Under the pieces are notes generated by a model, which had not been told where the DNA came from, ran no database searches, and saw nothing but the letters and a program-made list of their open reading frames with translations. The translations under genes were made by a program, and so were the position numbers. Of a stretch of DNA of 64,000 nt, positions 35,175 to 47,656 are shown piece after piece; within the stretch, counting starts at the first letter, position 1; each line of letters opens with the position of its first letter. Source of the DNA: Rusavskia elegans (Eukaryota; Ascomycota; Lecanoromycetes; Teloschistales; Teloschistaceae); contig SAUG01000012.1 in NCBI GenBank assembly GCA_011316305.1, positions 1 to 64,000 of the forward strand, read 5' to 3'.

Positions 35175-36421
35175 GATAGCGAGATGAGAGGTGTTGGGGG
35201 TAAATTTGAGCTTGGCCCACAGTCGGATGGCGATCGAACTGTCAATGGGCGATTCCAACCAAGGATCGGAGATTCGGCACCAAAGTATATAGTGACTGAT
35301 TGTGATTAACTGTGGATGCCAGGCCTTGTTCGGAAGTCGAGATGATCTGACGACATGCAAAGTGCCAAGCGGGCTATTTATTCGCAGACGCCGACTCTCC
35401 GATGCTGCTCGATCGAGCCTAGGCTGAGTGCTGCTAGGAATCCGCGATGTCGTTCTAGAGATTTGATTGGCAATCGATTTCTGACACGACGAGAGAGTCC
35501 TTGCGGCTGCTATGCGCTGTGTCAAAGGTGATCTTCGCTCGAACGTATCGTTTATTGTCTGCGTACCTGTCGAACCCTGACCATGGCTTACCTGTCGTCT
35601 GCAACTACTAAGTACCAGTCTGTAACACTGGGCCAAACCATGGAGGATGGACGAAGAGAATGGGGAGAACATCAAGGTTGTCTCTCCATTTGGGTGAGTC
35701 CGTACCACTGCTGCACGTCTTGCTGGCTTGCGTCATCCATTCCTGCATGACACGGCTAGGATCGTCTGAGGCGAATTCCATATACAGCAATACGACCGCA
35801 TTCTCGGGAATATTTCAGTACAACGTTAAGGTACGTGTTCAATACGAGACGTCCAGAACTTCGCTCAGCAACAGCATCACCATGCGTGGAACACCATGCG
35901 AAGATTAGTCGATCATCGTAAGTCTTGAAAATCATCTATAGTTGGGACCTGTATTGTGGGACTCGTTCAGCTGAAGATTATTTTACCATTGCCTCGTCAG
36001 CAGCTAATCATAAGGACGGTACGAGGCTTGCAGGCCGCAGTGACGTTTCGTCATACAGCACACTGTGCGATCCCCAAACCAGGCGTTACTTTGGGCCAAT
36101 CCCTTCCTGCCATTGTCACCCTGACTGACTCGGTCTGCAACCGCTCTGACCAGGTGCAGGAGATGACGGATATTCATACTACGCGAGCCAGTCTTCCACT
36201 TTTGTTTCCTTGGCCTACCTTCGTACCTTGGCGCCAACGATACGTGCTTACGAGAGCCTCTTTCTGTTTTTTATTTTCGTTTCTGCTTTTCTCTCTCTCC
36301 CGTCTTTGCTTTTTACTATAGATGCTCTGCCGCTGTTACTGTTTCCACCCCAGCTGTTGAATTCTCCTGCATTGCGATTGCTTTCGTTTGCTCGTCTCTT
36401 TAGTGTTCGCCATTCTCGGAA
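35175..36421. other. intergenic, divergent 5' region
   Basis: About 1.25 kb between RCF1 and the MFS gene, both reading away. Frames present (for example 35175-35708 on minus) are probably leader or chance. A pyrimidine-rich tract (36260-36390) precedes the MFS start. Confidence 0.45.
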
Positions 36422-38257
36422 ATGGGGCTTTCGTTATCAGTACGGGAGTGGTGGCACTCTCCGCCAGCGTATCTTCGGCTCAGATCATCAAAATGGACCA
36501 TTGGAATCACAGCATTTGGGGCTTGCTTCACAGTAAGATCTGAGGTGCAATATTCACCTTACTAATCACTGATCTGTTTCGAGGATGGTTACCTCTATGG
36601 CTCTGTCGGTTTCGTCAATCCAATCTCCCCTCCACAGGGCTAAATCTCTCAGATCGTGCCCGTCCTCCCATTTTCTCTCGTCGAACGGTCCGGAGTTTCG
36701 GAGGATGACGGTGAATTTGCACAGCTTACAGGTCCGCTGTCAAATTGCTGACGCCGCGGAACAGTGCAATTCTGGCTGTCGCTACTTTTGATGGTCTTTG
36801 GCCTTTTCCTTGGTGGTGGAGCTCGTAAGATCTTTGTTTGCCATATCTCTCATTTCCCAGTAACTCACGGAACTGCAGCGATCGCCGGATGGGCTGCCGA
36901 CCGCGGGCCTCGGTCGACGCCGTTCATGTTTGGTCTCGTCCTAGCCTTTGCAGCAACCATGCTTTTCTGTTTCGCCACCAAGCCTTGGGTGCTGATACTG
37001 GGACGAATGTTGCAAGGCCTTTCGGCCAGCGTGATATATACCGCGGGACTGGCCTTGGTGGCGGATGCGGTCGATCCAAAAGAGATTGGGGCTTGGTATG
37101 GCCTTCTGGGAGACCATTCAACCATCTGTTACTGATACCCTGCAGGATGGGCTTCGTGTTCAGCGGCAACACACTTGGCCTGCTTTTTTCACCATTCCTC
37201 GCAGGTATCGTCTACGACTTCTTGGGCTATTACGCAGTCTTCATAATCCTCTTCGCAGTCATCGCTGTTGACATTGTCCTCCGCGCCTTTATGATTGAAA
37301 AACGGACAGCGGACAAGTGGCTCGCAATGGAGAACAAGACCCATGATGATCTTCCTGATGAAGACACTCGGGACGGTGATGTGCCTAGTGATCGGAATCC
37401 AATGGTAGCAGAAACCGAAGACGGAACACAACAATCACCGCCAGCAGACGAAAGATCTTCACTGCTTCATTCGAAGCCAAAACGCTCTCAATCTTGGCTA
37501 GGCCGGCTCTTTCCAACTATAACTGTACTCGCGAGCTCTCCACGGCTCCTTGTAGCAGGCTATGGATGCTTCACTCACACTATGCTCCTGGCCAGCATCG
37601 ATTCGATTCTCCCACTCTTCGTGAAGCGAACTTTCGAGTGGACTTCCACCGGTGCCGGCGTTATATTCTTGACACTCACATGCCCGAGTCTGTTTGGCGG
37701 CTTCTTCGGTGGACTTTCTGACCGATATGGGTCCAGACCCGTATGTCTTACAGGTTTAGCCATTACGGCGCTGAACTTGGCATTGATGAGCCTGGTTGAA
37801 CATAATGCCTTGCTGGACAAGATCCTTCTCTGCATCTTTCTTCTCTTTGTTGGCAAGTCACTTCCTTCTTCGAATAAGCCCTGGTTCCATCAACGCTATG
37901 ACACAATACATACTGACATCCGACCACGCAGGAATTGGGTTGAACCTCATCTTTCCTTCCTTAGCCGCGGATCTATTTTATGAGGTTGACGTCCTCGCGG
38001 AGACCCACTCGGAGACATTTGGCACGGGTGGCGCCTATGCTCAGGCATACTCCCTTCTATGTCTAGCTCTCGGTGCAGGCACCGCATTTGGGCCGATCTG
38101 GGCTGGCATCTTTTATCAAGAAACCAATTGGCCTATAACAGTAGCAACTCTGGCCGCCCTAACGGCTCTTCCGGCCGTGGGTGTCTTTTTCTACACAGGG
38201 GGCGTTGCCAACAAAGAAAAGAAAGGTAGCGTGGAGGCATCGGAGAGTAGGGTTTGA
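36422..38257 (+). CDS. MFS transporter (DHA1/vesicular monoamine-like)
   Basis: Twelve-helix proton antiporter-type carrier, likely plasma or vacuolar membrane. The start at 36422 has a short first exon ending FGACFT. The following exon gives DGYLYGS, which joins to IVPVLPFSLVERSGVSEDD. Later signature IAGWAADRGPRSTPFMFGL is the loop 2-3 motif, and GRMLQGLSASVIYTAGLALVADAV is helix 4. A long hydrophilic central loop (KRTADKWLAMENKTHDDLPD onward) separates the halves. The second half has GGFFGGLSDRYGSRP. One intron near 37855 uses a GC donor (GTTG|gcaagt) and splices to GIGLNLIFPSLAADLF. The closest type is fungal multidrug or amine exporters, and the substrate is unknown. It stands next to biosynthetic-type genes, which could make it the exporter. 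Confidence 0.8.
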
Positions 38258-38958
38258 AGCTGCCTGTGGTCCTTGAGACTGACGCGGTTTCAATATGAGA
38301 GATTCTGGGTTTCAAAATGGAGCATTTTCAGCGAAGATCCCGTTTTTGGTCTCCTTTTCATTCCCACAGCCTATCAATGTCTCCCTTTTTGGTGAACTAC
38401 TCTAACATCTGCTGCAATAGATCAGCACTTGGAGGGCTAGTAGCATTATCCTGATGTACTGCCGCCGGTATACAGGGTTTCAAGCCATCTATAATGCGTT
38501 ACCGTGTGGATTGGCATTTCCAAATTCTGGAAGGGCCGGTTGAAGAGGGGTAGGAGCAATAGCCAACAGAACTCCTATTCCACCCACCACACTTACCCGC
38601 CATTTTGTCGAGTGCAGCTTTCTACAGCGGTAAGTGGGGGGAATTACCACAATACTAGGGAGTCTGCAAGGTCGAGTGGAAGCTTTCATCAAATGGCCAT
38701 TGAGTGTTCCTTCCCATTCTATCCATCGATGGAGGAGACAATCTCTTGGCGCCATTCTGATCGGAAAGCAGTGACGATTACCATGCAACATATTTTTCTT
38801 CTCTACAATCCATCTGGTCCTTCGATTCTCACGAAACGACATCGTTGGCTAAACTCTTCTCACTATCCAGATCGATCGTACCCTTCAACAAGAGGTATTG
38901 GATGCCCAACCCGCCAGTCGAGGAAAGCTTAACGTAAGAGATCGCAACATCAAATCCC
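38258..38958. other. intergenic, converging 3' ends
   Basis: Between the MFS stop and the transaldolase stop. Nothing recognised. Confidence 0.45.
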
Positions 38959-40231
38959 TCATCCGATCTTCGTCAGGTCGTTGTCCCTCATCAGAGCCTC
39001 TGCTTTGATTTGGTAGTCGCTGAAAAGGTTGAGAGCCTGGCAAGGTATCATGTCAGTTGATCGTACAGCTTCCCAGAACGGGAATACAAGCAGGCAGAGA
39101 GGAGCGAAGATTCGAACCTGGGTTGTCTTCATCTGCGCCTTTCCCTCATCAGCCCGGGCGAAGGCAAGCCTGAAGCTCGACTCGTCGTCGATGAAACTCA
39201 ACTTCTCCATCTTTCCGGTGACATTACCATTAATGTTTCCATTGGTATCTCCATCAACATGCCCGTTGACGTCTCCATTGGTGTTTCCATCGACATCTCC
39301 ATTCTTGTGCTCGTCGGTCAAATCCTCCTTGAATCGGGAGCGTTTGGCAAACTTGGCCACGGGCTCCTCCATGGATGCCAATTCTCTGAGCTGATCCGCA
39401 GGGGCGGTGAAGGCATGAACACCAGCAACTTGCAATATCTGCTCCACATTGACGGCGCAGCAGGCTTTGACTCTGGTAGGGTACGAGTGCTGCTCGTAAT
39501 AGCGTTGAGCGTTGACGACAATGTCGAAGATGGGATCGGGATCGTGAATGCTAGTGATGACATGGCGATGCATCAGTGTCATTCTTCATCGCAGAGGATG
39601 CGAGCGGGACATACGACGGATCAAAGCTGGCTCTGAGATCGTTCAAGAACGGTGAGATGTAGACGACTCCAGCTTCGGCGGCGAGAACAGCTTGCTCGAT
39701 GCTAAAAAGAGTTGTCGCGAGAGTCTTGACATTCAAGCTTTTCAGCTTTCGACACGCTTGCATACCCTCCCACGTACTGGGAACCTTGATAATGAGTCGG
39801 GAGAGGTCGAAATCCGGATCCAGATATTTGCAGAGGCGATACAAGCCTGTCCCGCAATATCAGCAAGACGACTGTTGCTCTGAAGACGACGAACACGCAC
39901 GTTGGCCGTTATCAATAATTTTCGTCGTGGAATACGAATACCGAGGATTGACCATAACCAGACAAGCGCCTGTAATGTTCGGGGCGATGGACATGGCTAG
40001 GGTGAGCATCTGCCCAACAGGGTCAGCACGGGATGTAGTGATTTGGCTATCTGGTAAGGCATCGATGTTGGGACTTTACACTTAGCTCCATGGCAAGCTC
40101 CTCGAAGTTGACCGAGTGATAGTGACCCTTTATCTCGTTGGCGAGAGCTGCGGTTTTCTTGAGGAGATCCGCATGCCGCGGGTTGATGAGTTCGTTATAG
40201 GCATCAGCCTGGAGCAAAAGTCAATTCTGTC

Positions 40232-40266
<35 letters not shown>

Positions 40267-40482
40267 CGCTTAAAGGGGAGACATGTTCTCACCTGGTTTG
40301 AAGTGCAGTCGACAAAGGGTCCGAGTTCGGTAGAAACTTTGTTGCTCGCAATGTTAAGTTTGGATTGACGACAAGTGGAACGGCTGTGTAAGCACTGGAG
40401 CCTTACCACGGACGTCCAGACAGTCGAGATCGACTTGAGTCTTCGACATGAGATATTCGAGAGCGTTGGTTGGATTTGCCAT
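38959..40482 (-). CDS. transaldolase-family protein with Asn/Gly/Asp insert
   Basis: Class I aldolase barrel. It starts MANPTNALEYLMSKTQVDLDCLDV at 40482, with catalytic-type Asp in that region and VDCTSNQADAYNELINPRHA after an intron. The Schiff-base lysine lies in RLIIKVPSTWEGMQACRKL, followed by ATTLFSIEQAVLAAEAGVVYISPFLNDL. The C-terminal part has DPDPIFDIVVNAQRYY and ends ALMRDNDLTKIG. At least five introns occur, and the one near 39590 splices FDPS to IHDPDP. An unusual tract of seven four-residue units (NGDV, DGNT, NGHV, DGDT and similar) sits after HK, between the barrel and the C-terminal helix. Real transaldolases move a dihydroxyacetone unit in the pentose phosphate path. This variant group is fungal and often lies in accessory loci, so the true substrate is open. 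Confidence 0.8.
39220..39303. repeat. 12-bp in-frame minisatellite, 7 units
   Basis: Seven imperfect copies of a 12-bp unit (for example AATGGAGATGTC on the coding strand) encode four residues each inside the transaldolase gene. The unit length keeps frame whatever the copy number. Confidence 0.9.
40231..40267. repeat. (CAA)12 microsatellite in intron
   Basis: 37 bp of uninterrupted CAA within an intron of the transaldolase gene (the intron ends at GCTGATGCCTATAAC on the coding strand). Confidence 0.9.
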
Positions 40483-41797
40483 AGTGAAGTCTTCAGGTTG
40501 TAATGACTATTGACTTGGTATTTTTTTAGTTTGGAAGTGAGCTGACAGAGACTGTTGCAGTACCACCACTGAAACGGATCGGGTGCTTTATGTACGTTTA
40601 CTCAGCACGGACACCTCATTTCATATGGTGAAGCCATTAGAACCATGATCGTCGTATGAGAATGGCTCTAGCCGAGAAGTTTGTGGGAACTCCTAGCCTG
40701 GATTCCGAAATTGGCTCTTCTCATGCAGTTCCAATGGACGATCCGGACCCAGATCAACAGGCGAGAAATGAGAGGGGAGGACAGCGGAGTGACCTCCGGG
40801 TACCTAGATGGTCAATCTCTCCACATTCGCCCCTTTCGTCGGAAGACGATGCAAAGACAGAGGGTAGTCTGCAGATGCTGTAACGCCATTCAGCATCAGA
40901 TCGGGGCTTTCTGAGTGAAATACCAAAAGTTTACCCCTAGTGTAACAAACGGTATTCAATCGCCTACCACATCGGCGGGATTTGGGCTGGACCCAGAAAA
41001 GGATGTATGCATGGTTGGGTGTGGTAGGGTACGTACGTCTTCCATGCCATTAATAATATGCATCTCCCGCAGGACCTCAAGCAGTCAGTCATACTCCAGG
41101 CGCGCTAGTAGGTGCGTGGGACACCTGAGGCGTCTTGTTTGCGTGCTTAGACAAACCAAATGAATATCAAATCGACATACAACATACGTCAGTCCCACGT
41201 CTTCGAACTGGTTTCACGACAATGCCAGCATCCAAAGGTTCCAATCGGCCCAGCTCTCTGCTAGTGCCATTCGAAGTGGAAGCAATGAGAGGGGAGACCC
41301 CTGCAGCATGCACATCTTCATGTCGAAAACATCAAACATCCAACGTCTTCTACGGTTCGATCTGCAGTCCCCGGGCTCCATGCAGATGCAGCAATCTGCA
41401 CGTACCGACCCTGGTGCGTATGATTCAAGGTCCAAGTATACTTCGCCTATTATGACCCGGTAAGCGATCTGGCTACAAACACTATATGCTTCACCGCTAG
41501 CACAGATTCAGTGTACTGGGATGGAGGCCACCCACGAGATGAACCGGAGCTTGGGACCGGCTCGGAGATGCTCGTCACCAACTCAAGTTCTCTAGATGCT
41601 TCTGGGAGGCTTGCTTTGCGTCGATCTATCGGACAATGGCAGTCGTTGCTGCATTCAGCGGAGGGCGAGTGCTCAAGCCGCACTTTGGTAACGACAGATG
41701 CCGCAATACCTCGGGGTGAGCACCTTTAGCACTGTAAAGTTTTGTCCCTCGTTCAATCAATTCCGGATCTGAAATTTCACTCGTGGACATCACCGAA
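40483..41797. promoter_or_regulatory. divergent promoter, transaldolase / NRPS-like
   Basis: 1.3 kb between two genes that read away from each other. Open frames in it show no protein-like pattern. Shared control of both genes is possible but unproven. Confidence 0.45.
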
Positions 41798-44700
41798 ATG
41801 GCGAACAAGAACGCAGTCTTCTCCCCTGTAGCGTGTCGCATTGAAGCCTCAGTGCGAGCAGCCAGCGAGCCAGATTTCATAGAGAGAATACCACTTTTTG
41901 ATCATGACCAGGTACCGCCTGGCTTCGAAACCCACTCCAGTCTGTCGGTCGAGGTTGTCTTCTGCGCCTGGGCAATACTCCTGCGCAGCTATGTCTACAA
42001 CGAAACTGTCTCTTTTGGGTTGCTCTTGAGCTCCAAAGACGAGGGCGCGGGAGGCATCCGCAACATACACGGTGTCTCAACCGAAGTCGAAGATGCACGA
42101 GTCTGTCAGTACCAAGGCATTTCGGAGCGCAAATGGGGCGAATGGCTACCGGACGCATATCAAGACATTTCTAGAAAGGGGTTCGAAGAAACGCAGATCA
42201 ACACAGCAGTATGCTTGTGGGGAGCGCAACGGATTCTCGGACCTCAGCGCTCGGGCAAGCATGTCGGCAGAGAACTAGCACAATTTGTAAGTCGATGTTT
42301 TCCAGGAAAGATTCACCCGGCTGCTTTACCTACTTGCCTACCGGACGTTGTAAAACTCGTGTCTGCATATCGTACACGAGCTTCCCTTCGACTGTTGTTT
42401 GAATGGGTCATCCATCCGACATCGAAGCTTGTAGACATCGACACTGTCAATTATCATAATGAGTTTGGCATCAGAATCCCAGGACGTTTTCTCCAGCCTA
42501 AACCCGTTCACAACGGTGACGTAGCACACAGACGAATGTATTGCCCGTTGCGATCATTTTGAATAAACTCAAAACTTGCTGGGCGTTTCGTATTGAGAGG
42601 CGGATGGTCTACATCTTATCCGGTTGGCATGACTGATTGAATTTAGCTCGATATAATTCTTAACGTGGGCTCATCTGATTGGCCCCAAAACTTGTCGCTT
42701 CAGTATTGCTCATCCAGGTTTCATGGTCTCTACGCTCAAAGCATAGCCCGGACCTTTCAGACAATTCTGACGGAGCTTACTCGGCATGATGTCCATAGGC
42801 TTGGCTGTATCGATCCAGTCAGCAAAGAGGACAAGGAAAAGATACGGTCTTGGAACGCCAGGGAGCTTTATACCAACGAAAACGCTTTGCATCACCTGAT
42901 CGAAGCCGCCGCTTCGTCGAAGCCAGACGCAGAGGCGATCTGTGCCTGGGATGGATCAATGACTTTTGCCGAGTTGGACGCGGTTTCATCCAATGTTGCT
43001 TGCCAGCTTATACGGGCTGGCATCTGCTTGGGAGATATGGTTCCTTTCGCATTTGAAAAAAGTCGGTGGGCAGTGGTAACGATTCTGGCAATATTGAAAG
43101 CCGGTGGTGCTTTCGTTCCGCTTCTTCCGACTCATCCTATCTCACGGTCCGAAGAAATCATAACATCCGTCGGGGCAAAGATGGTCGTTACTTCTGCACG
43201 GCACAAATCCATGTTCGCCCACCGGGGCATAGCGACGTTTGAAGTGTCCGCTGAGACTGCGTACACCCAGCCGGACGACGGGCCCAATGGCATCCGCTTC
43301 CCGGTTGTCGGTCCTCACGATCTTGTATTTATCTTGTTTACTTCTGGTTCGACCGGAAAGCCGAAAGGGGTGGTCCACCTGCATGGACCTATGAGCACGC
43401 ATGCTATCTGTCACGGCGAAGCGATGGGCTACCAAAACGCACGGGTAATCCAGTTTGCTGCCCACGTCTTTGATCTCTCCATTCTCGACATGACTACAAC
43501 ACTCATATTTGGGGGCTGTGTCTGCATCCCATCCGAGGAAGACCGCGTGAACAATCTTCACGAAGTCATGAACCATATGAAGGTGGATCTCGCTTTGCTC
43601 ACTCCATCGGTCGCCAACGTACTCCGGCCAGATGATATCACTACATTGAAGACTATGATCTGTGCTGGAGAGTGTTACAAAGAGGAAATCCCCCGCCGTT
43701 GGAAAGGAACGATCCGGCTCTTGGTCAGTTATGGGCCAGCAGAAACGCAGTTCACCCACCTGCGGCATGTTGAACGCGATGACGATACGACTCGCCCATT
43801 ATCAATTGGACCATTGCTGGATACCGCTATATGCGTGCTTGTCGACCCTCTCAACCATGACCACCTTGTTCCGATTGGTGCTGTCGGAGAACTCCTAGTT
43901 GCAGGAACGACGCTCGCCCGCGGATATCTCAATGACGAAGAGAAAACTCGCGCTGCATTCATCTCAAACCCTGCTTGGTCGGCTCCGATGGGGTTCCAAG
44001 GGAAGGTTTTCTACAAGACTGGAGACCTGCTCAGATACAATGTCGGCTCTCTAGACGGCCAGTACGACTTCGTTGGCCGAAAAGACACACAGATCAAGAT
44101 ACGCGGGCAACGAGTCGAAGCTGGAGAAATTGAATACCACCTGGCCGGGATCCCTGGGTTAACCGCCTCTGCGGTGGTTTTCCCCAGTCAAGGGTGTTTC
44201 TCTGGCCATCTAATCGCCGTGGTGCAGATGGAAGGGTCAATTTCGTCCCGAGTAATCTCAGAAGATATCAGCCTTGATCTCGAACAGCACTTGTCCATGG
44301 ATACTGTTCGGACACATTTGTCGAAAATCTTACCGGATTACGCAATCCCTTCCGAGTGCTTCACGATCGAGAAAATGCCCCTGACGACTTCGGGCAAGGT
44401 GGACCGGAAAACGGTGGAATCTTGGCTCGGAGGCTTGGAGTCTAGGCCATTTGGCGAAGAACACGTAGAAGCCAAATGCGACATCTCGCCTCTGGATGAG
44501 ATGGAGACGACGGCCCACGCCATCAGCGTCGCCATCGCGGAGATGGTGGCATCGCGAGATCCGGAACAAGGACTCCAACTTCAAGGCCATGACTTTGTCC
44601 TTCAGAGCTCCGGGATCGACTCCGTCCAAGTCATGTCACTGTCGATGTTTGTACGAAAGACTTTCGGCGTCAAAATCGCGATGGAGCACTTCCAGAGCTC

Positions 44701-46204
44701 GTCAAGCACAGTTCGAACCTTGGCGTGTTTGATAGACCACGAGGATGAGCCAATCGATCATGTGCTTGGCGATCTAGATCTCCAGTTGGAGATACACCTA
44801 CACACCGAGGACTTACTGGACACCATCAGACCTAACTCAACAGGGGCGGAATCTCAAAGCGTATTCTTGACCGGGGCTTCGGGCTACTTGGGAGCCGGCA
44901 TTCTTCAAAACCTCCTGAACAAGCCTGGCGTTGATGTATACACTTTAATGCGCTGTTCCTCCCCAGCCGAGGGTCTCGCAATTGTCTCACGCAAAGCAAA
45001 AGCCCACGGATGGTGGCGAGCCAGCTACACATCAAGATTGCACATCTGGCCCGGCGACCTCACCAAACCCAAGCTCGGCCTCAGTGACGAATACCTCCAG
45101 TACTTCCAGAGACCCAGCTCGCAGCAGCATCAACAACAACCATGCATCAACGCCATCATCCACAACGGCGCCCGAGTCCACTACAACACCGACTACCACA
45201 GCCTAAAAGCAACCAACCTGCACCCAACCAAGGAACTCCTCGCCCTGCTGAGCACATCTCCCAACCTCTCCACCTTCATCTACGTCACTGGCGGCCGCCG
45301 CCACACCTTCCGCGAAGACTCCACGGAATACGCCCTCTTGGCCAGCCGCACAAACGGCTACAGCCAATCGAAATACGTCTCGGAATCCATCGTGCGTGCA
45401 TGCATGAGCCATTCCGCCTTCGCGGCCAAAAACCTGCACATCATCCAACCGGGGTACATCATGGGCTCGGCCGCGGACGGAATCGCCAATCTCACGGATT
45501 TCATCTGGCGGCTCGTGGCCGGATGTTTGGAGATTGGAGGATACAATGCCGATGAAAGTGGGCATTGGTTGTTTATATCTTCGGTTGATCGCGTCGCTGA
45601 TGCTGTTACTGGACCCCTTTTCTTTGGTTCTTTTTCCGGCCAACCCGAAAACACCACCAACCGCATCCTCAACGGCTTCCCATTCTCAACCCTCTGGTCC
45701 CTCCTCACGCAGCACTTCGGCTACACCCTACGTCCCCTCCCGCAAACAGTCTGGCTCTCCAAACTCGAAACAGCAATCTTAGCCACTGGCTCCACACACA
45801 CCCTCTTCCCCCTGCTCGCCACCATCGAGAAGACATTGGGGCATATCGGATCGGATGAGGAAGTGCCGGCGCGATACACCAGTGACAATGATAGCAGTAT
45901 AGTGGAGGCCGCGAAAGCTAATATAGCGTATTTGATTTCGGTTGGGTTTTTCTTCGCGCCGGAGGAGCAGAGGGGGAGGGTTGTGGCGATGGAGAAGGAG
46001 GATGGGGAGGTTGATGATGGGAAAGTTGGAGGTGGTGAAGATGTTGGTGATGTGAAGAGGCAGGGGCGCAGTGAGACGAGTATTAGTGTTTTGAGTCTTG
46101 GGGGTGCGAGTGGGAGCCCGGGTGGGAGTGGGAGCGGGGGCGGGAGTGGGAGTTCATCGGCGGGGACTAGTCTGATCGAGCTGGAGGTTGAGGGGGGGAA
46201 ATGA
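41798..46204 (+). CDS. NRPS-like enzyme: partial C, adenylation, thiolation, reductase (A-T-R)
   Basis: Two-exon model, 41798-42286 and 42647-46204 (4047 nt, 1348 residues), with a 360-nt intron (donor gtaagt, acceptor aatttag). The first about 240 residues resemble the C-terminal half of a condensation domain (VVFCAWAILLRSYVYNETVSFG; LSLQYCSSRFHGLYAQSIARTFQTIL) without the HHxxxDG site. The A domain follows: LFTSGSTGKPKG near residue 392, YGPAET near 524, YKTGDLLRY near 619, GRKDTQIKIRGQRVEAGE near 650, TSGKVDRK near 743. The carrier site GIDSVQ is near 821. The reductase has the NADP loop VFLTGASGYLGAG near 902 and YSQSK near 1068. Such enzymes activate one acid, hold it on phosphopantetheine and release it as aldehyde or alcohol. 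The last about 40 residues are Gly/Ser repeats. The second exon has no early ATG, so an upstream exon is required. Confidence 0.88.
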
Positions 46205-47656
46205 GGCGTGTGTGCGACTCTGAGCGGACAGGGGTGAAAAAGGGGTAGGTGTCGCCAAAAGGTTCGTGGTGTTATGTGACGATGGGGTTCCTGGTACGGG
46301 ATTGTATGTGTTGCCTAGTAGGTATAGTTTCCGTCTTCTTGTTATCATGTCGTCGTTATCATCCTTCTTGTCGTTAACGTCGTCGAAGAAGCACATAAGC
46401 AGAATCAAAGCCCCCCCTTCCCCCCTTCCCAAAAAAAAGTACAGATGACGCTGAGGAACGGAGTCTTTATGGATATATAGTTTGCACACCACACACCTTC
46501 ATTACTTTAGTATATGCCCGCATGAAATGATTGATCTACATACTCCACTCTGCCCCTTTCTCACTCAATCTAGTGTAGTTGACCTGCTGTTGGGGAAGGA
46601 AAAAGCTTTGTCAGAGTGGTGGGTGGGTGGGATTCCAGCGATTCAGCGGTTTCGGGGGCTCCGTCCGTCCCTTCCTCTTCCTCTTCCCCTTCCCCTTTCC
46701 ACCTTCCACCCCTTCCACCCCCCATCTCCCCCCACCCCATGAAACTCCCACCAATCTCCATCCCGACTTATAAATCCTAAAACCCCACTTTCATACTGTT
46801 AGCATGTATTAGGAGCTCATGGAGAGATGCCAATAGGCAGTCTTCTCACAAAAAGAGCTCACCGAAGTCACGTGCACATGCCCTATGAAGTTTAGCGTCT
46901 TCTTGGCGCTCACCACTGATTCTGATTTATGTAATCTAGCTCTCTATAGATTTTTCTTCATCATCAGCAATAAATCATGTATGTGCATGCTACCGTGCAC
47001 TGTTTGATATATACTTAAGAGAATGCGGGTGCTATTGATCACGCATAATACCTGGCGTAATCATTAATATGGAGATTTACTAAATATGATCTAGCCCCCC
47101 CCAACAACAACAACACAAGAAGAGAAGAAAATCAAAACATATAGCCTCGAATGACCAGATTTCGTATATATATTGCTCGTAAGATGCGAGGCGGATAAAT
47201 GCTCGAAAAATGGCAAGAACATGGTGTGTTTTTGACCAGTTCTGCCTACCGTGTATTCCAATGCTGGTATACCAACGCTTGATTTGCTTTATTGGGCTAT
47301 TGGGTTTACCGGGCACCAGAACCGTAACTTACCCCAAATTAAAAAAAAAAACAGAAAAAAAAGGAAGGAGGAGGTACAATTTGGGAGCGGAGATAGACAG
47401 GGAGGCGCGTGGGGGGTCGATGAACGTTAGTCACAATGCGGACATGAGCAGAACTGTAAACGACAAGAAAGGGGCAAGATCGGATGGCTCTGGGTCGCAC
47501 TTTTCGTTGATTTCGTTACTAAATATCTCGCTCCACAAACTCTTCATAAAAGGAAACCCCACATCACATATAAACATAGACGGATTCGCTCCAATAAGTC
47601 GTACCTCCACAACGTCGACCGCCACCACACAGGCCATACCAAAAGAAAATGGAACC
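46205..47656. other. intergenic, low-complexity
   Basis: C-rich and CT-rich runs with an A-run at about 47341-47362 and no supported gene. A CACGTG site (46870-46875) and TCTTGGCGC lie about 35 bp apart near 46870-46920, echoing motifs seen near the NPT1 repeats. Confidence 0.45.

Noticed and set aside
39101..39125. tRNA-like TTCGAA box
   Set aside because: The bases fall in an intron of the transaldolase gene and no cloverleaf can be folded around them.
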